This document shows positions 35,401 through 44,620 of a stretch of 64,000 bases of DNA, piece by piece (positions within the stretch are counted from its first letter, which is position 1; each line of letters opens with the position of its first letter). The stretch spans positions 4,566,388-4,630,387 of the forward strand of contig NW_006921536.1 in the NCBI RefSeq assembly GCF_000340215.1, read 5' to 3'. The notes below the pieces were generated by a model. That model saw only the letters and a program-made list of their open reading frames with translations, did no database searches and was not told the origin of the DNA. Source of the DNA: Pseudocercospora fijiensis CIRAD86 (lineage: Eukaryota > Ascomycota > Dothideomycetes > Mycosphaerellales > Mycosphaerellaceae). The translations under genes and the position numbers were made by a program.

Positions 35401-37600
35401 GTCGGTCTTATAGTACGCGCTATCTTGCACTTCCTATAGACGGTCGACCTCGTATAAGAGTAGTTCTACCGCTTCGTCCTAAAAGAACATCGCGATAGTA
35501 TTATAGTAGGCGGTTACCCGGTCCTATATAAGCGTAGCGAGAACGGTAAGGACGTATCCTACCGTAACTACGGTAAGGAATACCTAAAGACGGGCAAGCG
35601 ACCTGTTAGCGAACACGTCGGAGCGACGAAGTATTATAAGATCGACCTAACTACCTACGGCGAAGTCTAATTCTTATAGATAGTAGCTACCGGACGACTC
35701 TCGATAGTGCGCCTACCTCTACTAGACTCCTAGCTTAAGGATTATACAGTTTAGCTACTACTAATCGGCATAGAACTTAGTGCCTAGTCGGCTATATAGC
35801 TTTATAAGTAGTACGAGTCGTCCCTTAATTCTAGTAGTCTGCCCTACCTATACCGTCGCAACCTAGGTCGCCTAGCTATTACCTAGGACGTCGTCGCTTA
35901 TACCTAGCGGTATATTACGGTCCGCAACGTATACACGCTTCGCGGCGAGGGCTACACCTCCGCCCTCTATACTAATAAGGCGCTTGCGGACACTAAGGCT
36001 ACTAATACGTCGCGTACGGAATAGTACGCTTAGCTTACTAGTAGCGGTCGCTACTAGAACGGTACCTATGTAGCTAATAAGGGCAAAGGTATGCCTCTAC
36101 TACTCCTTAACCGTTAGTGCCTAGTAGACTTCGGCCTAGTCTGCTAGCTAACATAGATCGATCCGGTATACGCCTTATCTACCTTTATCGCCTATATTTA
36201 GGCGCTTAAGGACGGCGCTATCCCTAATAGATTGCAGCCCGTACTAACGCTACAGTTCTACAATTTGCCGCGTACGGCCGCTACCGATCTAGTCTTCGAT
36301 CCTTTAGGCGTCTAGGAGCGTATTATATAGGGCAATACTATTTTCAAGTACGATAAGATAGTAACGAATGAGAATTACTAGTAGTATAATATCGACTATA
36401 CTTAGGATCCTATAGGCGCATTCCTAGTGCCGTTACCCGACTACTCGCTAGACGAGACCGACCTTACCGACGCGTACCTATTCGGTAAAATTATCCCTCT
36501 AGAGCTCGCGACTCGGGCTAAGCCGGTTGCCCCGCTAACTAAGGCGATCTAGCTAAATTCCTCGCGCGTATTACTATCGACTAAGTTAAACACTCGCTAG
36601 AAGCTAACCGCTAGCCCTTTCTTAGCGCCTCGCCTACCGTCGAAGATGCCGCCGCCGTCTAACCTATTCTCTATGCCTATAAAGGCTCTAGTCGCGGCTT
36701 AGCTACTACCGCCTAACAATACGGTTGCGTAGCTGTAGCATAAGCTCCTATCGCTTCCGACACGCTTGCTACCTCTGCCCGCCCTATAAGAAAACACTAT
36801 AGGCGCGTATAGATAGTACTAATATAATGCGACGGCAATTAGTATACGTACGCTTAACTTATAAGCGCTCTACTATATGCGCTAGTCCGAGTTAGTAGCA
36901 ACCGAGGTATACTAGCTTTAGTAGATACTAGCTAAGGCACAGATCCGCGAAGCTACTAAGCGCTAGATAGCCTAGTAGTATCGTCTTTCCGCTACGGTCT
37001 TAAAGGAGTCCCTTACGCTATCGCTAACCTATCTCTACTACGATTTCTTGCGCGTCGCGCCGCAATAGGCAATCCCTATACTATACCTAATTAACGAGGA
37101 CGCTTTTAAGCTACTCGGCGGCGTATAAGGCAATACTACTAAAGATAAGATCGCGAAGCTTAACGTATAGATAGCCGACTACTTCAAGCTATACGGTGCT
37201 ATACGCGATACCGATACGCTACTATTACTAGGTACCGATTTCCCTAATATCCCTATCGATTAGTTAGATCGCGCTACTGCTATAGCGGACGCAGTTAATA
37301 CCTCGCTATCCGATAACAAGACTATAAAGACCGTCGCGCCTTAGCCGTAGCTAAAGGCGGTTTAGACTATACTAACTAGCTTACGCGACGCTCTTCGTAA
37401 CCGTCGTAATAAGTAAGTATAAAACCGACGTAGTTATTACTAGAGAGATACGATTCTGTACCTAGCATTACCGTTCTAGTATACTGTTTAGGCTTAGCCT
37501 TTATGCGACGCTATTACGCTCTTTTGCCTTAAACCTTCCTACGGTGCGGCCTATTAAGGACCTTTGTTTTAGGATACTATAGACAGTGCCGACCTTTTTT
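32400..37600 (+). pseudogene. Extra decayed coding region between integrase and 3' LTR
   Basis: About 5.2 kb that typical Ty3/Gypsy elements do not have. Plus-strand translation through RIP stops gives long protein-like stretches, for example RLRKRIVEHYLVRLQYYLYY (about 34905-34965), RNYGKEYLKTGKRPVSEHVG (about 35560-35620) and LGTDFPNIPIDQLDRATAIA (about 37230-37290). It also contains five degenerate 72-bp tandem repeats. I recognise no envelope-like signal peptide or membrane helix and no known domain. It could be an accessory gene of the element, a captured host gene, or a nested insertion; no internal terminal repeats were seen that would support nesting. Confidence 0.6.
32985..33360 (+). 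repeat. 72-bp (24-residue) degenerate tandem repeat
   Basis: About five copies of a unit reading approximately PKLE-x-x-TD-x-x-x-VVLDTTVE-x-RTAA. The anchor GTATTAGACACTACGGT recurs around 33014, 33086 and in diverged form after that. Units keep length divisible by three, consistent with descent from a coding repeat. It lies inside the post-pol region of the Gypsy element. Confidence 0.75.
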
Positions 37601-37614
37601 ATAGGGGGGGAGGC
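37601..37614 (+). promoter_or_regulatory. Polypurine tract of the Gypsy element
   Basis: ATAGGGGGGGAGGC lies immediately upstream of the 3' LTR start at 37615. A purine run in this position primes plus-strand DNA synthesis in LTR retrotransposons. Confidence 0.7.
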
Positions 37615-37802
37615 TATTACGATATAATACTATTGCATATACGATAGCAGGCAGCGGTCACTATCGACCGCTGCGGTCGCTATTGCTATTAATAGTAGGA
37701 CTATTATATAGATAGCTTGCCTCGCGGCACCTTAGAGAAATTATTAACTTTTGCACCGTATAACCGTTACGATACCTTCGTACTATAACCGTGTGCCTAG
37801 CA
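37615..37802 (+). repeat. 3' LTR of the 13.2-kb Gypsy element
   Basis: 188 bp, same length and end (CTAGCA) as the 5' LTR. The initial TG has become TA, consistent with RIP. It is followed by TTAAA, the second copy of the target-site duplication. Confidence 0.92.
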
Positions 37803-38715
37803 TTAAACATCTTCTACTAGCAGCTCGCGAGTCGTATTTAGCTATAGCTCCTTCTAAATAGTATATACATCGCGAGACTTAATAATAGCCTTATTCTTAA
37901 GCTATTTAAACTACGAGAGGCAATATCCTTCTAACTTATCGAACCTAGCTTCTAGTATCTTAATCTTTGCCTCTAGTTTAGTATTCTTTGCCTCTATAGC
38001 CTCGACTCGCGCCTATATCGCGGCTAGCTCGCTATTTCTATCGTCTTCTTTAACCTCTAAACTAGTAGTATAGTTAGACTTGCCCTTATACTTATAATAA
38101 GCGTAGACTCGCTCGCTCTTAGTATTAAGTATACAATACTTAAAGTTATTAGAGCGTATATAGTAGTAGCATAGCGCTAGTGCAAGCTTGCTAGAGTCCG
38201 TTTCTATAATAATTCTAGTAGCCTTATATTTCCGCAGTCTGTTTAATACTACCTTCTTCTTATCTAGTATCGCTATCTAATCGAGTAGCTCTTACTATAT
38301 CTACGCGCTATAATACTAGAAATCGTAGGTATTTATAGTCGTAGGGCGTCGAAGTCTAGAGCGAGTTAGTAGCGAGTCTATAGCGATACGCCTCGCGACT
38401 TACGATAAATATTCTCCTCCTCCTACTAGTAAGTACGCTACTAAAGCTAAAGCTAATACTAAAGCTAATGCTAATACTAATACTAAAGCTAATGCTACTA
38501 AAGCTGCGCTAAGAATAAGGTCGCGCGGAATACTAGTTATAGCGGCTACTACTATCGGTGTCGCTATCGGTATTAGTATCGCTAGAAGAAGAACATTGCG
38601 AGGTAAGGCGCGGAAGTAGTATAGCGAGTCTAAGTAAGGTTTATCGCGACAATAGGCATAGTAAGGTTAGCGAGGAAGGTACAGGAAGAATAGGAAGCGA
38701 CAATAGGCTTAAGTG
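37803..38715 (-). mobile_element. Fragment of the repeat that was split by the Gypsy insertion
   Basis: The reverse complement of this stretch matches 56380-57330 closely. Shared blocks include GAAGGAGCTATAGCTAAATA, CGCTATAGACTCGCTACTAA and TTAAACAGACTGCG versus TTAAATAGACTGCG. The coiled-coil-like segment of the 57-kb copy is found here in inverted orientation. The 12-bp TAGTAGACTCG repeats on the left side of the Gypsy element (about 24555-24592) match the sequence expected next in the 57-kb copy (57340-57385). The Gypsy element therefore landed inside this repeat. RIP-type composition continues to about 38715, where normal sequence resumes. Confidence 0.75.
38448..38512 (+). repeat. Hexamer/dodecamer array (AAAGCTAATACT type)
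   Basis: A run of ACTAAAGCTAATGCT-like units with small variations, inside the RIP-mutated fragment. In the related copy at 56.5 kb a different hexamer array (GATAGC) occupies the corresponding place. Confidence 0.7.
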
Positions 38716-39064
38716 AAGCCATTGAGCCTCTGGTATGTATAGAGCTCCGTCTACCACGAGCTTAATTGCGGTGGGAAGGTACGTCAGAACGTGCATTTGT
38801 CCCACGCGCTGCATGTGAACAAAACCTGTTTGGGTGGAGTTCAGGAGGAATAGCCACCGCATGGTTCTTGGTGTCTCGCGTTAAGTATTGAGCGTTTCTA
38901 TTTCCCGTCGACATTTGAGCCCCGTACCTACCTTCACCACGGCTTCCTCTACCGCGTCTGGTAGAGCTTCTCCCAATCCTCGAAAGCTACAAGTACGAAA
39001 CTCCGGCCATCCCAATCGATCCGATATAATACGCGAGATCTCGAGATCTCCGAATAGGGCCGTA
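38716..39064. other. Leader/promoter of the hairpin-protein gene
   Basis: About 350 bp of normal-composition sequence between the transposon island and the first ATG at 39065. The frame is open upstream to 38888 without an ATG, so the region is read as 5' UTR and promoter. Confidence 0.4.
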
Positions 39065-40002
39065 ATGACGGACCAGCTGAAGAACGGAGTCTCAGGCGTG
39101 CAAGAAGAAGCTCAAGATGCGACCAAAGGAACTCCTGTATCAGGCGTTCAGGAGAAGATAAAAGCTGGAACCGATGGTGTGCTCAGCACGCTTGATAAAT
39201 GGGGAGGATGGATAGCAGGGAAGGGCAAAAGCATCATTGATGGCATCTTTCCTCCCGAAAAGCGAGCTGCCTTCTTGGCCAAGCTGCAGGACTTCATGCT
39301 CAGGAACCCGAAGCTCTCTGTATGGCATCCTCTCGCCATGGGCGTCAAGCCACTGACATAGATATCTAGGCTTTCTTGGGAATGAACCTCGCTCTTACTG
39401 GCATACCGCTCGGGCTTTTCGTGCTTTTCAGCTTGTCAGTCTTCATCTTCGCTCTGGTTGTGGCACTCGTGGTTGGCCTGCTGGTCGCTGTCCTCTTCAC
39501 AGTCTTTATGGTCGGCGTGGCTCTGATTGTCGTGTTCCCCACGGTCATGTTCACGACTGGTGCTGCCTGCTTCCTCTTTCTGTGGGGTCTTGGAGGGTAT
39601 TATATTCTCAAATGGGCTAATGGGGAAGGCGGAGGTGAGCCGAAGCAGGCGCCCGAAGGACAGTCCATTGGCGATCAGTTGAACAATCTCACTGGCGGAC
39701 GTCTTGGGGGCTTTATGGAAGGCGCACGGTCGCAGAATGCGAAGAAGGGCATCGAAGGATACAATGATCGCTACACGAAGCCGGCAAACCAGGACTCGAA
39801 AGGCGAGAAAGGTTCGACTGCGTCTACGACAGGCTCAGATGCTCAGAAGCATGTGAGTGTTGCCTTGTCCGAGACGACGAATGCTGCTGGCGGAGTTCAC
39901 AAGACAGCTACTAATGCTACCGACACAGTGAGCAACGCCAATACTGGTGTAGCGTACGCCAAGGGAGGCTTAAAAGGCACAACGGGGCTCCCTATCCCTT
40001 GA
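39065..40002 (+). CDS. Protein with long hydrophobic hairpin (promethin/LDO-like), two exons
   Basis: Exons 39065-39319 and 39370-40002 give 295 aa. The 50-bp intron has donor GTATGG, branch CACTGACA and acceptor ATCTAG and joins two frames in phase 0 (NPKLS then AFLGMNLALT). About residues 88-160 are almost wholly hydrophobic (IPLGLFVLFSLSVFIFALVV and following, with LVAVLFTVFMVGVALIV), enough for three to four membrane passes or a re-entrant hairpin, followed by GGYYILKWANGEG. The N-terminus is amphipathic and polar; the C-terminal 130 residues are Ser/Thr/Asn-rich and disordered with a Gly-rich stretch. This layout resembles promethin/LDAF1 and yeast LDO proteins, which work with seipin at ER-lipid droplet contacts. 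That assignment rests on architecture, not on a motif I can prove. Confidence 0.72.
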
Positions 40003-40269
40003 TGGGACCGATCATTCAATGATTTGCATGGGACATGGCGTCGATTCAAATAATGCAGCATGGCCTTGACGAGCGCGGCGTTTCGCGGGACCAAGGTCGC
40101 CTGCGGTGGGAAAAGGTCTGCTCGTATCGTCCAACGGTACGAGTCTATACGCATGTATAAACCTGACGAGTGCACAGTCTCTTCGAAGAATCATTCCATT
40201 CATGGTGCATCATGCAAAATGCCTCGGAACGCCACGCTAAGTGTCAAAGCCCTTCTTTTCATGTCCAAA
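40003..40269. other. Short intergenic region, no gene seen
   Basis: About 270 bp between convergent genes. It contains a short perfect hairpin (CTCGTA ... TACGAG, about 40119-40142) that might act in 3' end formation, but this is uncertain. Confidence 0.3.
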
Positions 40270-41891
40270 TCACGACTGTGCCCGAGGACCATCATGACTA
40301 GTCTCTCGGATTTTTCTCAAGCGTAAACTACCAGCATCACGATTCCGATCATGATCGCTGCGCTGTCGGTTCTGTTTCCGCTTATCCCTTTCGTCTGCCT
40401 CACGCATCTCCTGCCCTGCCAGTTCAAGCTCAGTCATATCTTCTTTCCGCTTCGATCCTACCAATTGTGGATTTGCGTGTTGAGCAGCCCAGTCTCTTGT
40501 TCGTTGTTCAGTGGTAGTCTCCGCTGTGCCGACGTTGAGTCCTTTTGGCTGTTCTCGAGAGTCGGGTGGCATGTTTGTAGCTGGTTGTGATGTTTTCGTG
40601 TTGAGCGGCGCAACGCCGTCGACTTGGGTATCGTCGTCTGCAACTGCTGTTTCGTTCTCTGCGCCGCCTCGTGTGTTCTTCTTTCTAGGCCACATTGATG
40701 GGAGGACGATCTGCTGGAAGCGAGGCTCTACCACTCGGTCGTCAAACCATTGGTGTATTCTGCTTTCGACGAGTTGTGCGATCTTTGGCACGTCTTGTAG
40801 CCTGCTGCGTGACCCAACTAGTGAATGCACACTTAGATCTAGTCGATAGTCGTCGAGGAATGTGAATGTCAAAGTCGTTGGACTTCTTCCTGTCGGATTG
40901 AGAGGGTGGCCCTCGTTCTTCGCTGGCTGCCCCGATGGCGTACGGTGTATGCCGCCAGTAGCTTCATGTTCCTTCAAATCATCCATCGGACTGCTTACAT
41001 CCGGTCCATCAGTGTGCACGGGATTCGGCTGCGAACTAGGCGAAAAGGATAGACTCAGCGTCCCACTGAATCGCACCACACTCACTGCCAAAGCCACCGG
41101 CAGCACCATAACGAAAGGTTTCGGATAATTCAACACCAGCTTGGTCTCAATGCCCAACGTCACCACATCGCTGAGATCGACATCCATCCTCGCCTGAAGT
41201 CTCTCGCCTCGTTGACCTGTAAGTTCCTTGAGCGGAGTGCCATTCTCATCAACAGGAATGACACGGCAATTGCTGAAAATGGGAAATTCTTCGCCCAGAC
41301 TTATCTCTGTGACCTTGATCTCGTCTATAAAGTCCGGCTTACTCGACCCATTGAGGACTTGTGTCAAGCTTCCCAACACAGCTTCATCCTCCTGCGCATC
41401 TGCACGAAGCTGAGCTATGGTCTGGGCGACAAGCACATTGAACCAATCCAGACTTTCTGGCTGGTGTCCGCGCACGTTGTAATATGTCTTTTCCAATATT
41501 TTTTGCACAGTCAGACCTCCTTCTAGTCTTGGTTTGAGGATTGCCGGCATGGATTGGCGAGGCTTGAGGGCTGTCGACAAGGCTCTTGGGCGTGTGTGGG
41601 AGAGTGTTCGTTGGCGGCGGGCTGCCGCTCTGGAAGAGGCTCGCTCATCTGCTGAGGGCGCTTCTCCGAAGATGAAGAACTTGACGAACATAAACAGGAT
41701 CAGGGCTAGAATCAATTGGCCAACCAAGAACCCGCTTGCGAAAGAGGCAGAGCTATAGCCAGAACTTGGTGGATATCCATACTGCGCTGCATGTTGCGAT
41801 TCTGCACTCCGCACGTCAGTTCTGGTAGGTGAATGCCAATTGCTCGAAGACCGCACGTACGCTGATATGCCTGCTGCTTAGCTTTCGACAT
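40270..41891 (-). CDS. MMM1: Maintenance of mitochondrial morphology protein 1 (ERMES subunit, SMP domain)
   Basis: Exon 1 is only 31 nt (41891-41861) and encodes MSKAKQQAYQ; exon 2 is 41801-40270; total 520 aa. The 59-bp intron has donor GTACGT, branch AACTGAC and acceptor GTGCAG. Without it there is no ATG before the membrane helix. A single transmembrane helix (GFLVGQLILALILFMFVKFF, about residues 34-53) anchors the protein in the ER with the rest in the cytosol. The SMP lipid-transfer domain starts near residue 128 (ESLDWFNVLVAQTIAQLRAD) and runs to about 390, with an inserted Pro/Ser-rich loop. The C-terminal 110 residues are polar and basic. Mmm1 pairs with Mdm12 in the ERMES tether to move phospholipids between ER and mitochondria. 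Confidence 0.93.
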
Positions 41892-42149
41892 CGCGCTGAC
41901 GCAGCTACCAGCGCTTCGTGCTCCCTTGTCGTGTGTTTGGGTGTCTTGACGATGACGAGGTGAAGTTGTTTTTGAGGTTGATGATTTAGCGCGATTGATT
42001 GAGCTCCATCAAAATTTGACTACACGCGTCCGATGACGCGCATGGCTTTGAGACTTCTGCACTTGGTCTTCGTCCTTGCTATCTGTATTGCCAACAATGA
42101 GATGACCCGAATCATAGCCGGCGGGCTGTAAGCGTAGGATAACATATCG
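41892..42149. promoter_or_regulatory. Bidirectional promoter between MMM1 and COQ8
   Basis: Only 258 bp separate the two divergent start codons, so both promoters must share this sequence. I see no strong TATA. The interval is rich in TGAC/GTCA-like words and includes TTGATTGAGC near 41995, but no motif can be assigned with confidence. Confidence 0.5.
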
Positions 42150-44531
42150 ATGTCCGGCAAGCGGCTGATTGATGCCGCGCGACTTGCTGGAGTAGGTCTA
42201 AATGTGGTCAAGAACCACTTCAAGATCCGCCAGGAGCAATGGCAGCTTTTGACGAAGACCTCGTCTGTTGCTAGAGCCGTGAAGAATCAGACGGATAGAG
42301 TGACTGTGACTGCGGCGGCTGCAGTTGAATTAGCCAAGAGAGTCAATGAGACTGGGCCGCAATGGAGGGAGGATGGAGCAGAATATATGCGACGGCAAGG
42401 GAGAGCAGCTGCTAAAGAGGTGAACAACTTGAGGAACGATGCGGCAACAATGGCGAAAGATGCAGGTTTCGAGCAGGCTGCGGAAACATTGAGAAGTGCA
42501 GGTTCTCATCAAGCAGACAGCCGAGATCAGAATTCAGGCGACGATGGCACGTTGGCAAGTCTCAGAAAGCGAGAGCTCCAGCGTCAAGCAGAAGCACAAA
42601 TACCTGCTCAAGCAGCAGATACACAGGTGGCAGGTAGCGGGCACGACACATTCAACGAGCGTTCAGAACATACATCGCCTGAGCTGTCATCATTGCCGCG
42701 AACCAAATTGCCAAAGCATGCAGAGAAGGCGTCAGATGCGGGCGAAAGCCTGCAAGATAAGAAGTTGAACCAGGATACATATCCTGTCCCCAGTGAAGGC
42801 GATGAACAGCTGCCGGAAGGTGTCAATATAAACGCTTTCCACAGCCCGAGAGTGTCGAGAATGGTGGGCGCCAATGGGCCCCAAATGCAAAACCCCTTCG
42901 CTGCGCGGAAGAAGCTACCACCGAAACCGCTAAAGGAAATGGAGGAGGCTAGCAAGCGATGGGAGGAAGAGAGGAGGGCAAAGGCGCAGCAGGGTGTTGA
43001 AGCTATGGAGGCTAATGCGCAGACTGTTGAGGCTCCGCAGCCATCTTCTGCAACCACAGCAGCGAAAGCCACGACTGAGCCGCTTAGCTCGAGGTCGACA
43101 GATGCTGAAACTCAAGACCTTGCAGCTGAGATTGCGCAGGCCCAAAATGCAGCTGTTGAAGAACAGCCTGCAAGCAAGCCATACGAGATGCACGAGTCGC
43201 GCGTACCTGCAACACGCTTTGGCCGAATATGGCAATACGGCGGGCTCGCGACAAGCATGGCCTTTGGAGCTGTGGGCGAAAGCTTTCGTCGCATGACAGG
43301 AGGCACTGGTACAGGAAGCCTAATGCTCAGCGAGGGCAACATGAATCGACTTGTAGCAAAGCTCAGCCGTATGCGTGGCGCAGCTTTGAAGCTCGGCCAG
43401 ATGATGTCCTTTCAAGACTCCAAAATCCTGCCTCCGACCATCAATGCTGTGCTGCAAAGGGTACAGGATAGCGCCGACTACATGCCATCGTCGCAGCGAG
43501 ACAACGTCCTGAGCAGGAACCTTGGCTCAGAATGGCGAGAACTGTTTTCTAATTTTGAGGACAAGCCTTTCGCTGCCGCTTCTATTGGTCAAGTTCACAA
43601 GGCCACGCTGAAGAGTAATGGCAAAGATGTGGCTGTCAAGGTGCAGTATCCTGGTGTTCGGAACAGCATCGATTCTGATCTGAATAATCTGTCCCTCCTC
43701 TTGACTGCATCTCAGCTACTGCCAAAAGGTCTGTTCCTTGATAAGACCATCGCCAACGCTAGAACAGAGCTTGGCTGGGAATGTGACTACGAGCGCGAAG
43801 CCGCAGCTTGTAAGAAGTTCAAAACGGAGCTCTTGTCCGATGAACAAGATATCTTCGTCGTACCAGAGATCTATGATGAAGCTTGTGGTGACGATGTTCT
43901 CACAGCAGAGTTCATGCACGGTACTGCAGTGACCAAGATCCGTGATCTCAGTCAGCCAGAGCGCGACTGGATTGGGACGAACATTCTTCGCCTCTGCTTA
44001 CGAGAATTAATGGAGTTCAAGTACATGCAGACCGACCCGAACTGGACCAACTTCCTCTACAACCGGAGAACAATGAAGCTCGAACTTCTAGATTTCGGTG
44101 CCTCGCGCGCCTTTCCCGACAAGTTCGTTGAGCCATATGTCGAGCTCCTCATTGCCGCTTCAGGCAACGATCGTGAGGCATGCCGTGATCTGTCAATCCA
44201 GCTAGGCTACCTCACAGGACACGAAAGCCCTGGCATGCTCAGAGCGCATGTCGATAGCATCCTGACTCTAGCAGAGCCTTTCGTGGAAAGTGCTCCAGAA
44301 GTGTACGATTTTGAAGGTCAAACTGTCACAGATCGAGTACGGAATAACATCGGTCTGATGTTACGAGAACGACTCGCGCCGCCTCCCGAAGAGACCTATT
44401 CGCTGCATCGCAAGCTTTCCGGGGCGTTTCTGCTTTGCGCGAGACTGAAGAGTAAAGTTCGTGCACGAGACATGTTTGCTCAAGCGAGGGATGTGTGGAG
44501 AGGTCGTGCGAAGAATGTCAAGATGGACTGA
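42150..44531 (+). CDS. COQ8: COQ8/ABC1 family atypical kinase (coenzyme Q biosynthesis)
   Basis: A single-exon frame of 793 aa from the ATG at 42150. The C-terminal half has the full UbiB/ADCK signature set: the KxGQ motif in LKLGQMMSFQD (about 413-421), the Ala-rich AAASIGQVHKA loop (about 473), the catalytic-lysine strand VAVKVQYPG (about 493), the ExDYxxE block WECDYEREA, the metal-site segment TDPNWTNF, and LDFGASR (about 646). COQ8 is needed for assembly and function of the CoQ biosynthetic complex on the matrix side of the inner mitochondrial membrane. The first 350 residues are longer than in yeast and are mostly low complexity (Ala, Gln, Glu). No cleavable presequence is obvious beyond the basic, amphipathic start (GKRLIDAARLAGVGLNVVKN). 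It is divergent from MMM1. Confidence 0.92.
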   Translation: MSGKRLIDAARLAGVGLNVVKNHFKIRQEQWQLLTKTSSVARAVKNQTDRVTVTAAAAVELAKRVNETGPQWREDGAEYMRRQGRAAAKEVNNLRNDAATMAKDAGFEQAAETLRSAGSHQADSRDQNSGDDGTLASLRKRELQRQAEAQIPAQAADTQVAGSGHDTFNERSEHTSPELSSLPRTKLPKHAEKASDAGESLQDKKLNQDTYPVPSEGDEQLPEGVNINAFHSPRVSRMVGANGPQMQNPFAARKKLPPKPLKEMEEASKRWEEERRAKAQQGVEAMEANAQTVEAPQPSSATTAAKATTEPLSSRSTDAETQDLAAEIAQAQNAAVEEQPASKPYEMHESRVPATRFGRIWQYGGLATSMAFGAVGESFRRMTGGTGTGSLMLSEGNMNRLVAKLSRMRGAALKLGQMMSFQDSKILPPTINAVLQRVQDSADYMPSSQRDNVLSRNLGSEWRELFSNFEDKPFAAASIGQVHKATLKSNGKDVAVKVQYPGVRNSIDSDLNNLSLLLTASQLLPKGLFLDKTIANARTELGWECDYEREAAACKKFKTELLSDEQDIFVVPEIYDEACGDDVLTAEFMHGTAVTKIRDLSQPERDWIGTNILRLCLRELMEFKYMQTDPNWTNFLYNRRTMKLELLDFGASRAFPDKFVEPYVELLIAASGNDREACRDLSIQLGYLTGHESPGMLRAHVDSILTLAEPFVESAPEVYDFEGQTVTDRVRNNIGLMLRERLAPPPEETYSLHRKLSGAFLLCARLKSKVRARDMFAQARDVWRGRAKNVKMD

Positions 44532-44620
44532 AATCATCGTTACGATGCTGATAGAAGTACAGATAGATATCCATGTAGAGCACGAACGCGGAAAATGTCA
44601 TCGCTCAGTCGACATGAATG

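Larger units (their letters stand above)
24627..37802 (+). mobile_element. Complete 13.2-kb Ty3/Gypsy-type LTR retrotransposon, RIP-inactivated
   Basis: Two 188-bp direct repeats (24627-24814 and 37615-37802) bound the element. Both end TGCCTAGCA; the left starts TGTTACG and the right TATTACG. Five bases TTAAA precede the left LTR (24622-24626) and follow the right one (37803-37807), a clean target-site duplication. Inside, in order, are a gag-like region, protease (DTG at 28241), reverse transcriptase (YIDD at 29653), RNase H, integrase and a chromodomain-like end. The protease-RT-RNaseH-integrase order defines the Ty3/Gypsy group. A G-rich run (ATAGGGGGGGAGG, 37601-37613) sits directly before the 3' LTR as expected for a polypurine tract. 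All frames are broken by CpA to TpA changes. The size is unusual because of about 5 kb between integrase and 3' LTR. Confidence 0.93.

Noticed and set aside
38641..38862. Minus-strand frame of 73 codons across the island boundary
   Set aside because: It spans transposon and host sequence, so it cannot be an old gene; no motif.
40119..40142. tRNA-like hairpin
   Set aside because: Only one short stem is present; no A/B-box or cloverleaf could be drawn.
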